The notes under the pieces are model-generated. The model searched no databases. It saw only the letters and a program-made list of their open reading frames with translations, and was not told the DNA's origin. Positions 6,022-12,208 of a stretch of DNA of 12,208 bases are shown here, piece after piece. Source of the DNA: JBGLNJ01 sp964353405 (lineage in GTDB: Bacteria; Chloroflexota; Anaerolineae; Fen-1058); contig CAYGWJ010000084.1 of NCBI GenBank assembly GCA_964353405.1, forward strand, positions 1-12,208, read 5' to 3'. A program made the translations under genes and the position numbers. Each line of letters starts with the position of its first letter. Positions within the stretch are counted from its first letter, which is position 1.

Positions 6022-6105
6022 ATTCTCCTTTTCTGCTGCGGTGTCTCGACCTGGATCGGCCAGGCCTGAGGATGACCGAGTGTTCCAACACTGCGCGGCG
6101 CCAAT

Positions 6106-6134
6106 AGTGTAGCATGATTCACACCGGATGACCA
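6106..6134 (-). promoter_or_regulatory. Likely promoter of the effector-NLR operon
   Basis: On the minus strand TGGTCA (6134-6129) and TACACT (6111-6106) are 17 bases apart. Transcription would start near 6099 and leave an untranslated leader of roughly 78 bases before the effector ATG at 6021. The leader holds a small AGGCCT palindrome but no clear riboswitch or attenuator. The -35 box matches the consensus at four of six positions. Confidence 0.45.
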
Positions 6135-6193
6135 AATGCGGAACCGGCCTGTCATCCGTGCTCGAACGCGCAGCATCATGCGGGTTGCGCCGG

Positions 6194-7111
6194 TCAGCTT
6201 ACGCCTGTCCGTGCGATAAACTCGACCACGACCTGCGCCAACTCTTCGCCCTTATCTTCCTGCAAAAAGTGGCCTGCGCCCGTGATGGTGACGTGCGGCT
6301 GGCCCTGCGCGCCGGGCACGTGCTTTTGGAAAATTCGCTCGCCGCCACGCGTGATCGGGTCGCCGTCGCTAAAGGCGGTGAGGAAAGGTTTTGTCCACTG
6401 GCGAAACACCTCCCACGCGCGGCGGTTGTCTTCTGCGCCGGGGTCATCGGGCTTGACAGGCACGAGCGATGGAAAGATGCGGACGCCGGCCTTGTATGAA
6501 TCATCCGGGAAGGGCGCGTCATAGGCCGCCTTGACCTCCCGGCTTAATTTTGTCTTGCACCCCTGGCCCACGATGCGGCCCACCGGAAAGACGGGACTGC
6601 GTTTGGAGAATTCCAGCCAGGTCTGGAAAGCGGGTGACGCCCCAAGCTCTCTACCGATAGGCAAGCCACCGTTCGCCACCACGATGCGGTCAAAACGCTC
6701 GGGGTGCTCGGCGGCCACGCGCAGGCCGATGAGCGAGCCCCAATCCTGGCAGACCAATGTGATGTGGTTCAGGTCGTTTGCCTCCACCCAGCGCGTCATC
6801 CATTCCACATGGCGTTGAAAAGAATAGTCGGCCTTGTCGGTGGGTTTATCGGAACGACCGCATCCCACCAGGTCAGGCGCCAGGACTCGATGGCCGGCGG
6901 AGGCCACGATGGGCATCATCTTGCGATACAGGAACGACCACGATGGCTCGCCGTGCAGCATCAACACGGGGTGCGCGTCCGCGGGGCCGGCCTCGACGTG
7001 CGCGATGCGCAAGCCGCCCACGTCGGTGTAATGCGGCAGGTAGGGAAAATCGGGCAGGTTCGCAAAGCGTTCTTCGGGCGTGCGCAAAATGGTGAAATCC
7101 AAACTGGACAT
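6194..7111 (-). CDS. Haloalkane dehalogenase-like alpha/beta hydrolase (DhlA/DhmA type)
   Basis: This alpha/beta hydrolase of 305 residues would split a carbon-halogen bond by water in the cytoplasm. The start at 7111 has AAGGAG nine bases upstream and gives MSSLDFTILRTPEERFANLP, the usual N terminus of haloalkane dehalogenases of subfamily I. Motifs in order: HGEPSWSFLYR (53-63, oxyanion loop; Glu55 is the typical HGEP), the PDLVGCGRSDKP stretch (79-90), nucleophile Asp123 in CQDWGSLIGLR with halide-binding Trp124, the acid Asp249 or Asp251 in FSDGDPIT, and catalytic His281 in GAGHFLQED. The triad is complete. The reading frame continues upstream without a stop to 7297, but that stretch is the remnant of another gene. 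It is the last gene of the apparent proC operon. The natural substrate cannot be read from sequence. Confidence 0.88.
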   Translation of the reverse strand: MSSLDFTILRTPEERFANLPDFPYLPHYTDVGGLRIAHVEAGPADAHPVLMLHGEPSWSFLYRKMMPIVASAGHRVLAPDLVGCGRSDKPTDKADYSFQRHVEWMTRWVEANDLNHITLVCQDWGSLIGLRVAAEHPERFDRIVVANGGLPIGRELGASPAFQTWLEFSKRSPVFPVGRIVGQGCKTKLSREVKAAYDAPFPDDSYKAGVRIFPSLVPVKPDDPGAEDNRRAWEVFRQWTKPFLTAFSDGDPITRGGERIFQKHVPGAQGQPHVTITGAGHFLQEDKGEELAQVVVEFIARTGVS

Positions 7112-7126
7112 GCTCCCACTCCTTGA

Positions 7127-7447
7127 CAGGTCAGAACATTCCCGCACCCACTGCGGCTCGACCAGCACGTGATCGGCGATGGCAGGGTCGCCCGTCCGCG
7201 CGAGCGCCTCAATCGCGTGGTGCATTCCCGCCAAGAGCGTGTGTCCCGTCACTCCGGCTGTGCTCGCCAGTCCCATCACATTATCCCACAGCGGGCGTTA
7301 CAGGTAGCGGTCGGGCAGCATAAAGATAAACTTGTCAATGCCCACTTCCAGAAAAGGCTCGTCTAGAATGCCCTGCAGCGCGTAGACGATGCTGGTCTTG
7401 CCGGAACTGGGCGCGCCGTTGATGAGAATGACCGTGCCGTTCTTCAT
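7127..7447 (-). pseudogene. Broken chloramphenicol phosphotransferase-like P-loop kinase
   Basis: The ATG at 7447 overlaps the SEC-C gene stop (ATGA). Translation gives MKNGTVILINGAPSSGKTSI, a Walker A at residues 11-18, then VGIDKFIFMLPDRYL and a TAA at 7300-7298. In the same frame beyond the stop the family sequence continues: RPLWDNVMGLAS, HTLLAGMHHAIEALAR, then IADHVLVEPQWVREC. These match chloramphenicol phosphotransferase-like proteins (about 175-180 residues), which phosphorylate small hydroxylated compounds. After VRECSDL (codon 7129-7127) the match ends and the dehalogenase ribosome binding site follows, so about the last 40% is missing. The gene is therefore both interrupted and truncated, with no frameshift. 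A single C-to-T change in a CAA codon could explain the stop. Confidence 0.8.
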
Positions 7448-7809
7448 CGGTCCCGTCCGAATCTGAAACGCTTGAGCACGCTGTTCACTGCGCGCTGCAC
7501 GGCGCTGCCCTTTTCTTCTGGCATTTGCTTCACAGCGCCCTTTTTCGGGGTTGCTCCGTGGCAGTATTTATATTTCTTGCCACTTCCGCAGGGGCATGGG
7601 GCGTTGCGGTTCGGCGTTTTCACGTCGGCGTCGGCGTGCGCCGGATTCAAGAGTCGTTCAACATCCGAGATGTCTTCGCGCTTGTCCGGCTCGATCCCGA
7701 CAATACATACCCAGCCATGCTCGTTGCAGATGGACATGATTTCGGCGGCGCGTTTTTCCGTCTTGACTCGAACGATAGCGGGTTTTGCGCGTGTGCCAAG
7801 TTTCGACAT
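7444..7809 (-). CDS. SEC-C metal-binding motif protein (PBPRA1643 family)
   Basis: This protein of 121 residues begins at an ATG with GAGGTG upstream. The N-terminal part (MSKLGTRAKPAIVRVKTE, then MSICNEHGW and VGIEPDKREDISDVERLLNP) is characteristic of the PBPRA1643 family of small proteins with a SWIM/SEC-C-type zinc motif. Residues 69-84 form the SEC-C motif NAPCPCGSGKKYKYCH, with zinc ligands Cys72, Cys74, Cys83 and His84. A basic tail (VLKRFRFGRDR) ends the protein. SEC-C motifs bind zinc and often mediate protein contact, as in SecA; the function of this family is unknown. It starts 15 bases after the MEMO-like gene and overlaps the next start codon, so it belongs to the same operon. 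Confidence 0.85.
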   Translation of the reverse strand: MSKLGTRAKPAIVRVKTEKRAAEIMSICNEHGWVCIVGIEPDKREDISDVERLLNPAHADADVKTPNRNAPCPCGSGKKYKYCHGATPKKGAVKQMPEEKGSAVQRAVNSVLKRFRFGRDR

Positions 7810-7824
7810 GCTGCACCTCAGTGC

Positions 7825-8709
7825 TCAGTGGGGATCGGTGCGCTCGGGCTGCGCAGGACGCAATTCGATCAGTGCGCCGGACACCCACGTGGGATCGGGT
7901 GAGTGATATTCCGGCGCCATGTCTTCCCAGGCCAGGTCGAGAATGTGCCCATCCAGCGGGCCAAGCAGATAGCGCAGCACCTGGCCTGCGTCGCGCCCAT
8001 CGCTCTTGGCGCTCACGCAGTATTGATTATAGCCCCAGTAATCGCCCATGTTGAGCAGCGCCAGCCCTTCGTTGATGCGCCGCCGCGCATGGTCGAGTCC
8101 GCCCATGTCGGGAAAGAGAGCCGTTTCCGGCGGCTCGCCATAGCCGATGCCGTGATGAAACGGGTCCATCGTCGCCACCACGACGGCGTTGTGAGCCATG
8201 TCTTGCAATTCTGCGATGCCCGGCAAGATGTGAGGTCGCCCGCCCGCAAGGTACGGATAGCGCAGGATCAACTCTGGCCCGGCGATGCCGCGCCGCTTGA
8301 TCTCGGTCTGCCAGAGGAAAAGAAAGTGCAAGAGTGAAAACTCTTGCTGCCAATCCTCGCGGCGATTGAGGCCCGGCCCCTGAATGCCCCACGCAGCTTC
8401 TTGTGTGACATCCGCGCCATTCGCAACGCGCACGCGCGCGTCTTGCAGTTCATCGGTGAGCGCGTGCAGCACGCCGAGCACGAGCACACGCTCCGCGCCG
8501 CTATCGAGGCAAGCGTGAACCGCTGCAGCAATTTGATGCCCACAGGCCCGGATGCCCAGGTGTGGAAAGATGATGGCTCCGCCAGCCTGCAAGGTCGGCG
8601 CCAGGTTCCACGCGCGCCCGGTGTCGAGCAGTTGAATCGCACCGGCTTCGCCCAGTTCTATGTGCTCTTGAGCAGTTTTGGCTTTGAAATCGGGTAGGTT
8701 GAGTTTCAT
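7825..8709 (-). CDS. MEMO-like family protein (class III extradiol dioxygenase fold)
   Basis: This protein has 294 residues with the start at 8709 (MKLNLPDFKAK); the upstream extension to 8853 lies inside proC in another frame and is rejected. The landmarks of the MEMO/AmmB fold are in the expected places: FPHLGIRACG with His50, LGVLHAL with His82, the QEFSLLHFLFLW stretch (122-133) in place of the usual E-HSLE-QLPFL, ATMDPFHHG with His185/His186, and SDGRDAGQVLRYLLG (236-250) in place of CGRxPIxxLL. The cysteine of the latter motif appears replaced by Asp237, with Cys231 nearby. Human MEMO1 uses the His/His/Cys set to bind metal, so the site here is altered. The substrate is unknown. It sits 19 bases after proC, hence is probably co-transcribed, and no AMMECR1 or radical SAM partner is seen. 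Confidence 0.6.
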   Translation of the reverse strand: MKLNLPDFKAKTAQEHIELGEAGAIQLLDTGRAWNLAPTLQAGGAIIFPHLGIRACGHQIAAAVHACLDSGAERVLVLGVLHALTDELQDARVRVANGADVTQEAAWGIQGPGLNRREDWQQEFSLLHFLFLWQTEIKRRGIAGPELILRYPYLAGGRPHILPGIAELQDMAHNAVVVATMDPFHHGIGYGEPPETALFPDMGGLDHARRRINEGLALLNMGDYWGYNQYCVSAKSDGRDAGQVLRYLLGPLDGHILDLAWEDMAPEYHSPDPTWVSGALIELRPAQPERTDPH

Positions 8710-8728
8710 ATCGCTTGCTCTATCCCTT

Positions 8729-9556
8729 TTATTCTTCTTCAACACCTTTGCCCAGCTTTCTGGATTTTTGATACGCGGCCCAGATCGCGCGTGAGAGCAC
8801 CGTGCGCAACCCGCCTTTCTCGATCTGGTACAACGCTTCGGCGCTCGTCCCACCCGGCGACGTCACCTGGCTGCGCAGCGTCGCCAGATGCCGCCCGGCC
8901 TGCCGCGCATACTCTACGCTCCCGCGCACGGTCTGGTACACCAGTTGCTCCGACACGCGGCGGGAAAAGCCCAGATGAACGCCCGCGTCCACCATCGCTT
9001 CCATAAAGATAAAAACATACGCCGGCCCCGTGCCGCTGAGCGCCGTGGCCATGTCCAGGTAACGCTCGTCGTCCACATACACCTCTTCGCCGAACGAGCC
9101 GAACACCGCTTTCGCCTGCTGGCGTTGTGATTCGCTCAACCCCGGCGCGCACGTCCACACCGTCATCCCCAGCCCGATCTGCGCCGGAGTGTTGGGCATC
9201 GCTCGCGCAAGGACGACGTGACGCAGCTTGCCCGTGATCGTTTCCATCCGCGCGCCGGCGACGATGGTCAGCGCCAGCGCATCCGGCGGGATGCGCCCGG
9301 CCAGCTGATCGAGCACCCCCGGCAACATCTGCGGCTTGACCGACAACACGACGACTTGCGCGCCCTCGAGCGCAGCCAGGTTGTCCGTCGTCACCCGGAT
9401 GCCGTAGCGCGTTTTCAATTCGTCGCCGCGTTCCGGCCTCGGCCCGCTGGCGATGATGTGCTCCGGCGCCACATTCGCGCGTTGAATCAGCCCTTTGATC
9501 ATCGCTTCGGCCATCGCGCCCGAACCAACAAACGCAAACCGAGTCTCGCCTAGCAT
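8729..9556 (-). CDS. proC: Pyrroline-5-carboxylate reductase
   Basis: This 275-residue enzyme of proline synthesis reduces pyrroline-5-carboxylate to proline with NAD(P)H. The start at 9556 follows AGGGGGGTAAT and gives MLGETRFAFVGSGAMAEAM, placing the nucleotide-binding GxGxMA at 11-16; a longer frame to 9736 would run through the intergenic promoters. Other family marks are SVKPQM, ARAMPNTPAQIGLGMT, the ALSGTGPAYVFIFMEA stretch of the C-terminal domain, and VTSPGGTSAEAL, the ProC signature. Length is normal for the family. It is the first gene of the leftward operon and has an extended -10 promoter at 9590-9598. Confidence 0.95.
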   Translation of the reverse strand: MLGETRFAFVGSGAMAEAMIKGLIQRANVAPEHIIASGPRPERGDELKTRYGIRVTTDNLAALEGAQVVVLSVKPQMLPGVLDQLAGRIPPDALALTIVAGARMETITGKLRHVVLARAMPNTPAQIGLGMTVWTCAPGLSESQRQQAKAVFGSFGEEVYVDDERYLDMATALSGTGPAYVFIFMEAMVDAGVHLGFSRRVSEQLVYQTVRGSVEYARQAGRHLATLRSQVTSPGGTSAEALYQIEKGGLRTVLSRAIWAAYQKSRKLGKGVEEE

Positions 9557-9589
9557 ATTACCCCCCTGGCATGTGAGCATTGACCTGCA

Positions 9590-9598
9590 AGTATACCA
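9590..9598 (-). promoter_or_regulatory. Extended -10 promoter for proC
   Basis: On the minus strand the bases at 9598-9590 read TGGTATACT: a TGn extension followed by a five-of-six -10 box. No good -35 box lies at 16-18 bases, as is normal for extended -10 promoters. The start would fall near 9583, leaving a leader of about 27 bases with the G-rich ribosome binding site. Confidence 0.5.
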
Positions 9599-9614
9599 CG
9601 ATAAGACCTCCAAC

Positions 9615-9643
9615 TTGACACGCAAGAACACCCGTGCTATCAT
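9615..9643 (+). promoter_or_regulatory. Near-consensus sigma70 promoter pointing right, just upstream of a terminator
   Basis: TTGACA (9615-9620), a spacer of exactly 17 bases and TATCAT (9638-9643) make a strong housekeeping-type promoter on the plus strand. The start would be near 9650, only about a dozen bases before the terminator hairpin at 9663. Confidence 0.65.
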
Positions 9644-9649
9644 TGCGGC

Positions 9650-9697
9650 AATCTTGGAAAAAACGGGCGGCCTGGAGAGGTGCCGCCCGTTTCTTTT
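9650..9697 (+). ncRNA. Candidate very short RNA or attenuated leader between a strong promoter and an intrinsic terminator
   Basis: This is the stretch predicted to be transcribed from the 9615-9643 promoter and ended at the T-tract near 9697, about 48 bases, most of it hairpin. It contains no open frame with a ribosome binding site. It could be a stable small RNA, a constitutively attenuated leader of the min operon, or a leftover of a lost gene. The elements are visible; the RNA is inferred. Confidence 0.35.
9663..9697 (+). terminator. Intrinsic terminator, perfect 9-bp stem, usable in both directions
   Basis: ACGGGCGGC (9663-9671) pairs perfectly with GCCGCCCGT (9682-9690) around a 10-base loop and is followed by TTCTTTT. 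The left flank is a run of six A (9658-9663), so read from the minus strand the hairpin is followed by six T. It lies between two divergent genes, where no known gene needs a terminator. Confidence 0.8.
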
Positions 9698-9787
9698 AAC
9701 CGGCTCTTGATCGAGCATCTTGTGAGGGACCAACAACTCGTCCGGGAAGCAGGAATTGTTTCTGGAAAAAACGCCTTTTTCAGCGTA

Positions 9788-9810
9788 TTACAGAATTACA
9801 CAATCTGTAA
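9788..9810. promoter_or_regulatory. Operator-like inverted repeat TTACAGA-N9-TCTGTAA
   Basis: A perfect 7-base inverted repeat (9788-9794 and 9804-9810) with a 9-base AT-rich spacer. The 16-base centre-to-centre spacing suits a dimeric helix-turn-helix protein. It lies just upstream of the minC promoter, at roughly -70 to -47, a usual place for an activator. No candidate regulator is encoded in the window. Confidence 0.4.
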
Positions 9811-9821
9811 CTTGCGAGCGT

Positions 9822-9850
9822 TTTCCGCTAGAGGCGCAGTGTGCTATAAT
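9822..9850 (+). promoter_or_regulatory. minCDE promoter giving a leaderless transcript
   Basis: A consensus TATAAT sits at 9845-9850 with a weak -35 (TTTCCG, 9822-9827) 17 bases before it. The minC ATG begins at 9859, only eight bases after the -10 box, so transcription would start at or within two bases of the ATG. No ribosome binding site is present in the short stretch between them. Confidence 0.6.
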
Positions 9851-9858
9851 CTCGGACA

Positions 9859-10635
9859 ATGACGCAAATCGGTGTGATAGAGGTGGCGGCCGAGACCATC
9901 ACCATCAAAGGCACTCGCGAAGGACTGGTGGTCACGCTGCCGGAATCGTTCGGAGCGTGGCCCAATGCGTTGGCGCAGCTCGAAGCGCGGCTCAACGCCA
10001 GCCCAGCCTTTTTCAAAGGCGCGCGCATGGGATTGGTCGTGGGCCTGCGGCATCTGAGCGAAGACGACATCCGCGCCGTGCGCGACATGCTCTTGCGTCA
10101 CGATGTGACGTTGTGGGCCCTTATCGGGGAAAACACGTCCACGCAGGTCGCGGCAGCTCATCTGGGGTTGGATACCAAATTACCGGCCCGCGACGCGCGA
10201 CCCGAGCGCATCGAACGCGCTCAGCCTGCGCCGGTGCAGGCCGTGACGCCCGAGCCGGCGCCGGCAGTGGCTCCCCAGCCTGCCGACGCGTCTGACACGG
10301 CGATGATCGTGCGCCGGACATTGCGGTCCGGCGTGCGCCTGCACAACCCCGGCTCCATTGTCATCATCGGCGATGTGCATCCCGGCGCGGAGGTCATTGC
10401 CGGGGGCGACGTGGTCGTGTGGGGCAAGCTGCACGGCACAGTCCACGCGGGAGCCTTTGGCGATGACGAAGCCATAGTGTGCGCGCTCGACCTGGCTCCC
10501 ACACAGCTTCGCATTGGCCGTTATTTCACTCGCTCGCCGGACGAGCGTCGCCGGAAGGCCCAGCCGGAGACGGGCCGCGTCAAGAGCGGGCGCATCGAAG
10601 TCGTGGCCTGGAATCCGAAAGGCAATGACCGGTGA
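9859..10635 (+). CDS. minC: Septum site-determining protein MinC
   Basis: This 258-residue FtsZ inhibitor acts at the membrane with MinD to keep division away from wrong sites. The N-terminal domain (about 1-110; TITIKGTREGLVVTLPES near the start, then RMGLVVGLRHLSEDDI) fits MinC_N, which blocks FtsZ polymerisation. A Pro/Ala-rich linker covers about 112-147. The C-terminal beta-helix (about 150-232) shows the diagnostic RRTLRSG (152-158), the GDVHPGAEVIAGGDVVVWG run, HAGAFGD and PTQLRIG, the surface for MinD and FtsZ tails. Length is close to that of other MinC proteins. The next gene, minD, follows after 29 bases. The start has no ribosome binding site and lies directly behind a -10 box, so translation is probably leaderless. 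Confidence 0.93.
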   Translation: MTQIGVIEVAAETITIKGTREGLVVTLPESFGAWPNALAQLEARLNASPAFFKGARMGLVVGLRHLSEDDIRAVRDMLLRHDVTLWALIGENTSTQVAAAHLGLDTKLPARDARPERIERAQPAPVQAVTPEPAPAVAPQPADASDTAMIVRRTLRSGVRLHNPGSIVIIGDVHPGAEVIAGGDVVVWGKLHGTVHAGAFGDDEAIVCALDLAPTQLRIGRYFTRSPDERRRKAQPETGRVKSGRIEVVAWNPKGNDR

Positions 10636-10664
10636 CCAGCCACCCGCCAATCGAAAGGAAAAAC

Positions 10665-11474
10665 ATGGCCGGAAAAGTCTTAACCGTCACTTCGGGCAAG
10701 GGCGGCGTGGGCAAGACCACCGTGACCGCCAACATCGGCGTGGCGCTGGCGATGCTGGGCAAGCGTGTCGTCTGCCTGGACGCCGACATCGGTCTGCGGA
10801 ACCTGGATGTGGTCATGGGCCTGGAGAACCGCATCGTCTACGACGTGGTGGACGTGGTGGAGGGCCGCTGCAAATTGCGGCAGGCGCTTATCAAAGACAA
10901 GCGGCTCCCGGAGCTGTGTCTCCTTCCAGCGGCGCAGACGCGCGACAAGTCGGCGGTCAAGCCGGCCGACCTCATCCGCATCTGCGATCAACTGCGCGTC
11001 GACCACGATTTTGTGTTGATTGATTCTGCCGCCGGAATTGAAGAGGGCTTTCGCACGGCGATGGCCCCGGCCGATACGATCCTCATCGTCACGAACCCGG
11101 AAATCAGCGCAGTGCGCGATGCCGACCGGGTGATCGGCCTGCTGGAAGCAGCGGAAAAAGACCCGGCCAAGCTCATCGTCAACCGGCTCAAGCCGGACGT
11201 GGTGAGCCGCGGCGACATGCTCGACACCTCCGACGTGCTCGAAATCCTGGCGGTCGAGTTGATCGGCATCATACCGGACGACGAAGCCGTCTTGATCTCT
11301 GCCAACCGGGGCCGCCCGGTGGCGATGGACGAAAAATCCCAGGCGGGTCTGGCCTTTCGCAACATTGCCCGCAGGTTACTCGGCGAAGACGTGCCGTTCC
11401 TAACGCTGCGTGGACAATCCAACATCTTTCAGCGGTTCTTCCGCATGATACGTTCAGACGGGAGGCAGGGATGA
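10665..11474 (+). CDS. minD: Septum site-determining ATPase MinD
   Basis: This ParA/MinD-family ATPase of 269 residues binds the membrane when ATP-bound and recruits MinC. The start at 10665 is preceded by GAAAGGAAAAAC; a GTG at 10632 in frame lacks such a site and would overlap minC. The deviant Walker A SGKGGVGKTT (10-19) has the signature Lys12; DADIGLRNLD (39-48) and FVLIDSAAGIE are the switch and Walker B regions; TNPEISAVRDADR is typical of MinD. The C-terminal NIFQRFFRMIRSDG is the amphipathic membrane-targeting helix. The stop overlaps the minE start by four bases (ATGA), implying coupled translation. Confidence 0.96.
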   Translation: MAGKVLTVTSGKGGVGKTTVTANIGVALAMLGKRVVCLDADIGLRNLDVVMGLENRIVYDVVDVVEGRCKLRQALIKDKRLPELCLLPAAQTRDKSAVKPADLIRICDQLRVDHDFVLIDSAAGIEEGFRTAMAPADTILIVTNPEISAVRDADRVIGLLEAAEKDPAKLIVNRLKPDVVSRGDMLDTSDVLEILAVELIGIIPDDEAVLISANRGRPVAMDEKSQAGLAFRNIARRLLGEDVPFLTLRGQSNIFQRFFRMIRSDGRQG

Positions 11475-11755
11475 GCGGCTTGTTTGATTTGTTTCGAGGT
11501 CGCCGGGAGCCGAGCAGCCGCGAGGTCGCCAAGCAGAGGTTGCAGTTGGTGCTCGTTCATGACCGGGCCAATGTCTCGCCGGGCCTGTTGGAAACGCTCA
11601 AGGACGAAATCGTGGCCGTCATCTCTCAGCATCTGGAGATTGATCGCGCCAACGTGCAAGTCACGTTCACGCAGAGTCGCACCCAAAGCAAGCTGGTGGC
11701 CGATATCCCCCTCCTGGATGGCAAACGCAGAAAGGCCAGCGGTCGGGCTGGGTGA
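11471..11755 (+). CDS. minE: Cell division topological specificity factor MinE
   Basis: This 94-residue protein stimulates MinD ATPase and moves the MinCD inhibitor away from the division site. The N terminus (SGLFDLFRGR) is the membrane-touching helix. Residues 20-32, AKQRLQLVLVHDR, are the MinD-contact sequence, followed by the SPGLLETLKDEI helix and VISQHLEID, all strongly conserved in MinE. The C-terminal part carries the dimerising beta sheet (VQVTF) and ends in a basic tail. A ribosome binding site GGAGG stands before the ATG, which overlaps the minD stop. Confidence 0.94.
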   Translation: MSGLFDLFRGRREPSSREVAKQRLQLVLVHDRANVSPGLLETLKDEIVAVISQHLEIDRANVQVTFTQSRTQSKLVADIPLLDGKRRKASGRAG

Positions 11756-11763
11756 ACTCTACA

Positions 11764-12208
11764 ATGACGGATTCACGTTTGTGGCGTCACTTTGATTGGA
11801 TACTGCTGCTGGTCGTCATGCTGCTGGCCGGCTATGGCGTAACGATGATCTATAGCGCCACGCGCAACGCCGAAGACCCGCAGTTGATCGGCGCGGTGAC
11901 CCGCCAGATGTTGTTCGTCGTCGGTGGGCTGGGCGTGATGATGGGCGTCTCGGCGATTGACTATCGCCTTTTTGGCAGCATCTATCGCATCCTCTACATC
12001 GTCGCGCTGATCTTGCTGGCCGTCTCTCTGGCGCTGGGTGTGAGCCGTATCGGCGACGTGCGGCGCTGGTTCAATCTGGGGCCTATTGACGTGCAACCAT
12101 CCGAAGTGGCCAAAGTCCTCGTCATTCTGGTGCTGGCGCAATACCTGGCCAATCACCAAGACGACATGGGCCGCTGGCCCGTGATGCTGGGAGCCGTCGG
12201 ATTGCTGC
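11764..12208 (+). CDS. rodA: SEDS-family peptidoglycan glycosyltransferase, RodA/FtsW type (partial)
   Basis: The first 148 codons of a polytopic membrane protein run off the right edge. The start is 8 bases after the minE stop, with GGTGA eight bases upstream. Hydrophobic segments lie at about 12-30, 49-64 and 73-93, and the conserved SEDS segment RRWFNLGPIDVQPSE covers 100-114, followed by the next membrane helix. SEDS proteins polymerise lipid II together with a class B penicillin-binding protein; RodA works in elongation and FtsW in division. The placement behind minCDE and the overall sequence favour RodA, but FtsW cannot be excluded without the rest. Confidence 0.85.
   Translation, partial: MTDSRLWRHFDWILLLVVMLLAGYGVTMIYSATRNAEDPQLIGAVTRQMLFVVGGLGVMMGVSAIDYRLFGSIYRILYIVALILLAVSLALGVSRIGDVRRWFNLGPIDVQPSEVAKVLVILVLAQYLANHQDDMGRWPVMLGAVGLL

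Noticed and set aside
6022..6193. Possible terminator or riboswitch in the gap before the effector gene
   Set aside because: I see only short imperfect hairpins without a U-tract and no known riboswitch core; only a promoter is supported.
7112..7279. Counting the upstream stretch as the N terminus of the haloalkane dehalogenase (361 residues)
   Set aside because: The stretch matches the chloramphenicol phosphotransferase family, and a strong ribosome binding site precedes the ATG at 7111, which gives a normal-length dehalogenase.
8710..8853. N-terminal extension of the MEMO-like protein
   Set aside because: It lies inside proC in another frame and has an unnatural Arg/Ser/Cys-rich composition.
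1..12208. tRNA, rRNA, CRISPR arrays, integrase or transposase genes
   Set aside because: None was recognised on either strand.

Overview
The window looks like a piece of a GC-rich Chloroflexota (probably Anaerolineae-type) chromosome. The hints are a lipoprotein with a long Thr/Pro linker, a minCDE-rodA cell-shape cluster, a chloramphenicol-phosphotransferase-like remnant, and a large NB-ARC/TPR protein of the kind common in morphologically complex bacteria. The phylum is inferred from style and gene content; no rRNA or other marker is present.

Layout. On the left (1-1018, minus strand) are the first 67 codons of a Cys-rich, possibly ferredoxin-like protein and a two-domain Ig-like lipoprotein. 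The lipoprotein promoter overlaps the start of a divergent class III sirtuin gene (1068-1805). Next comes a scarred segment (1781-2260). It holds a small antitoxin-like gene, the last 27 codons of a BrnT-like toxin, a second diverged copy of the sirtuin 3' end, and a long imperfect inverted repeat.

The centre (2280-6021, minus strand) is the most interesting part: a two-gene conflict-type operon. The first gene encodes a nucleoside-phosphorylase-fold effector, followed by a short Gly/Ala/Val-rich motif and a C-terminal helical domain of the effector-associated type. The second encodes an NLR-like protein with the same motif at its N terminus, then NB-ARC, then nine TPR units. The shared motif resembles bacterial amyloid signalling sequences. 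The natural reading is a sensor (NLR) that oligomerises and templates its partner effector, which then attacks a nucleotide pool.

From 9556 down to 6194 (minus strand) runs a probable operon: proC, a MEMO-like protein, a SEC-C protein, a broken chloramphenicol-phosphotransferase-like gene and a haloalkane dehalogenase. The broken gene has an in-frame stop, has lost its 3' part, and runs in frame into the dehalogenase.

The 9557-9858 spacer is divergent. It carries an extended -10 promoter for proC, a near-consensus plus-strand promoter followed at once by an intrinsic terminator (a candidate very short RNA or remnant leader), a 7-9-7 inverted repeat, and a TATAAT promoter that would make minC leaderless. 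On the right (9859-12208, plus strand) are minC, minD, minE and a cut-off rodA/ftsW-type gene, closely spaced and probably co-transcribed, for placement of the division septum and wall synthesis.
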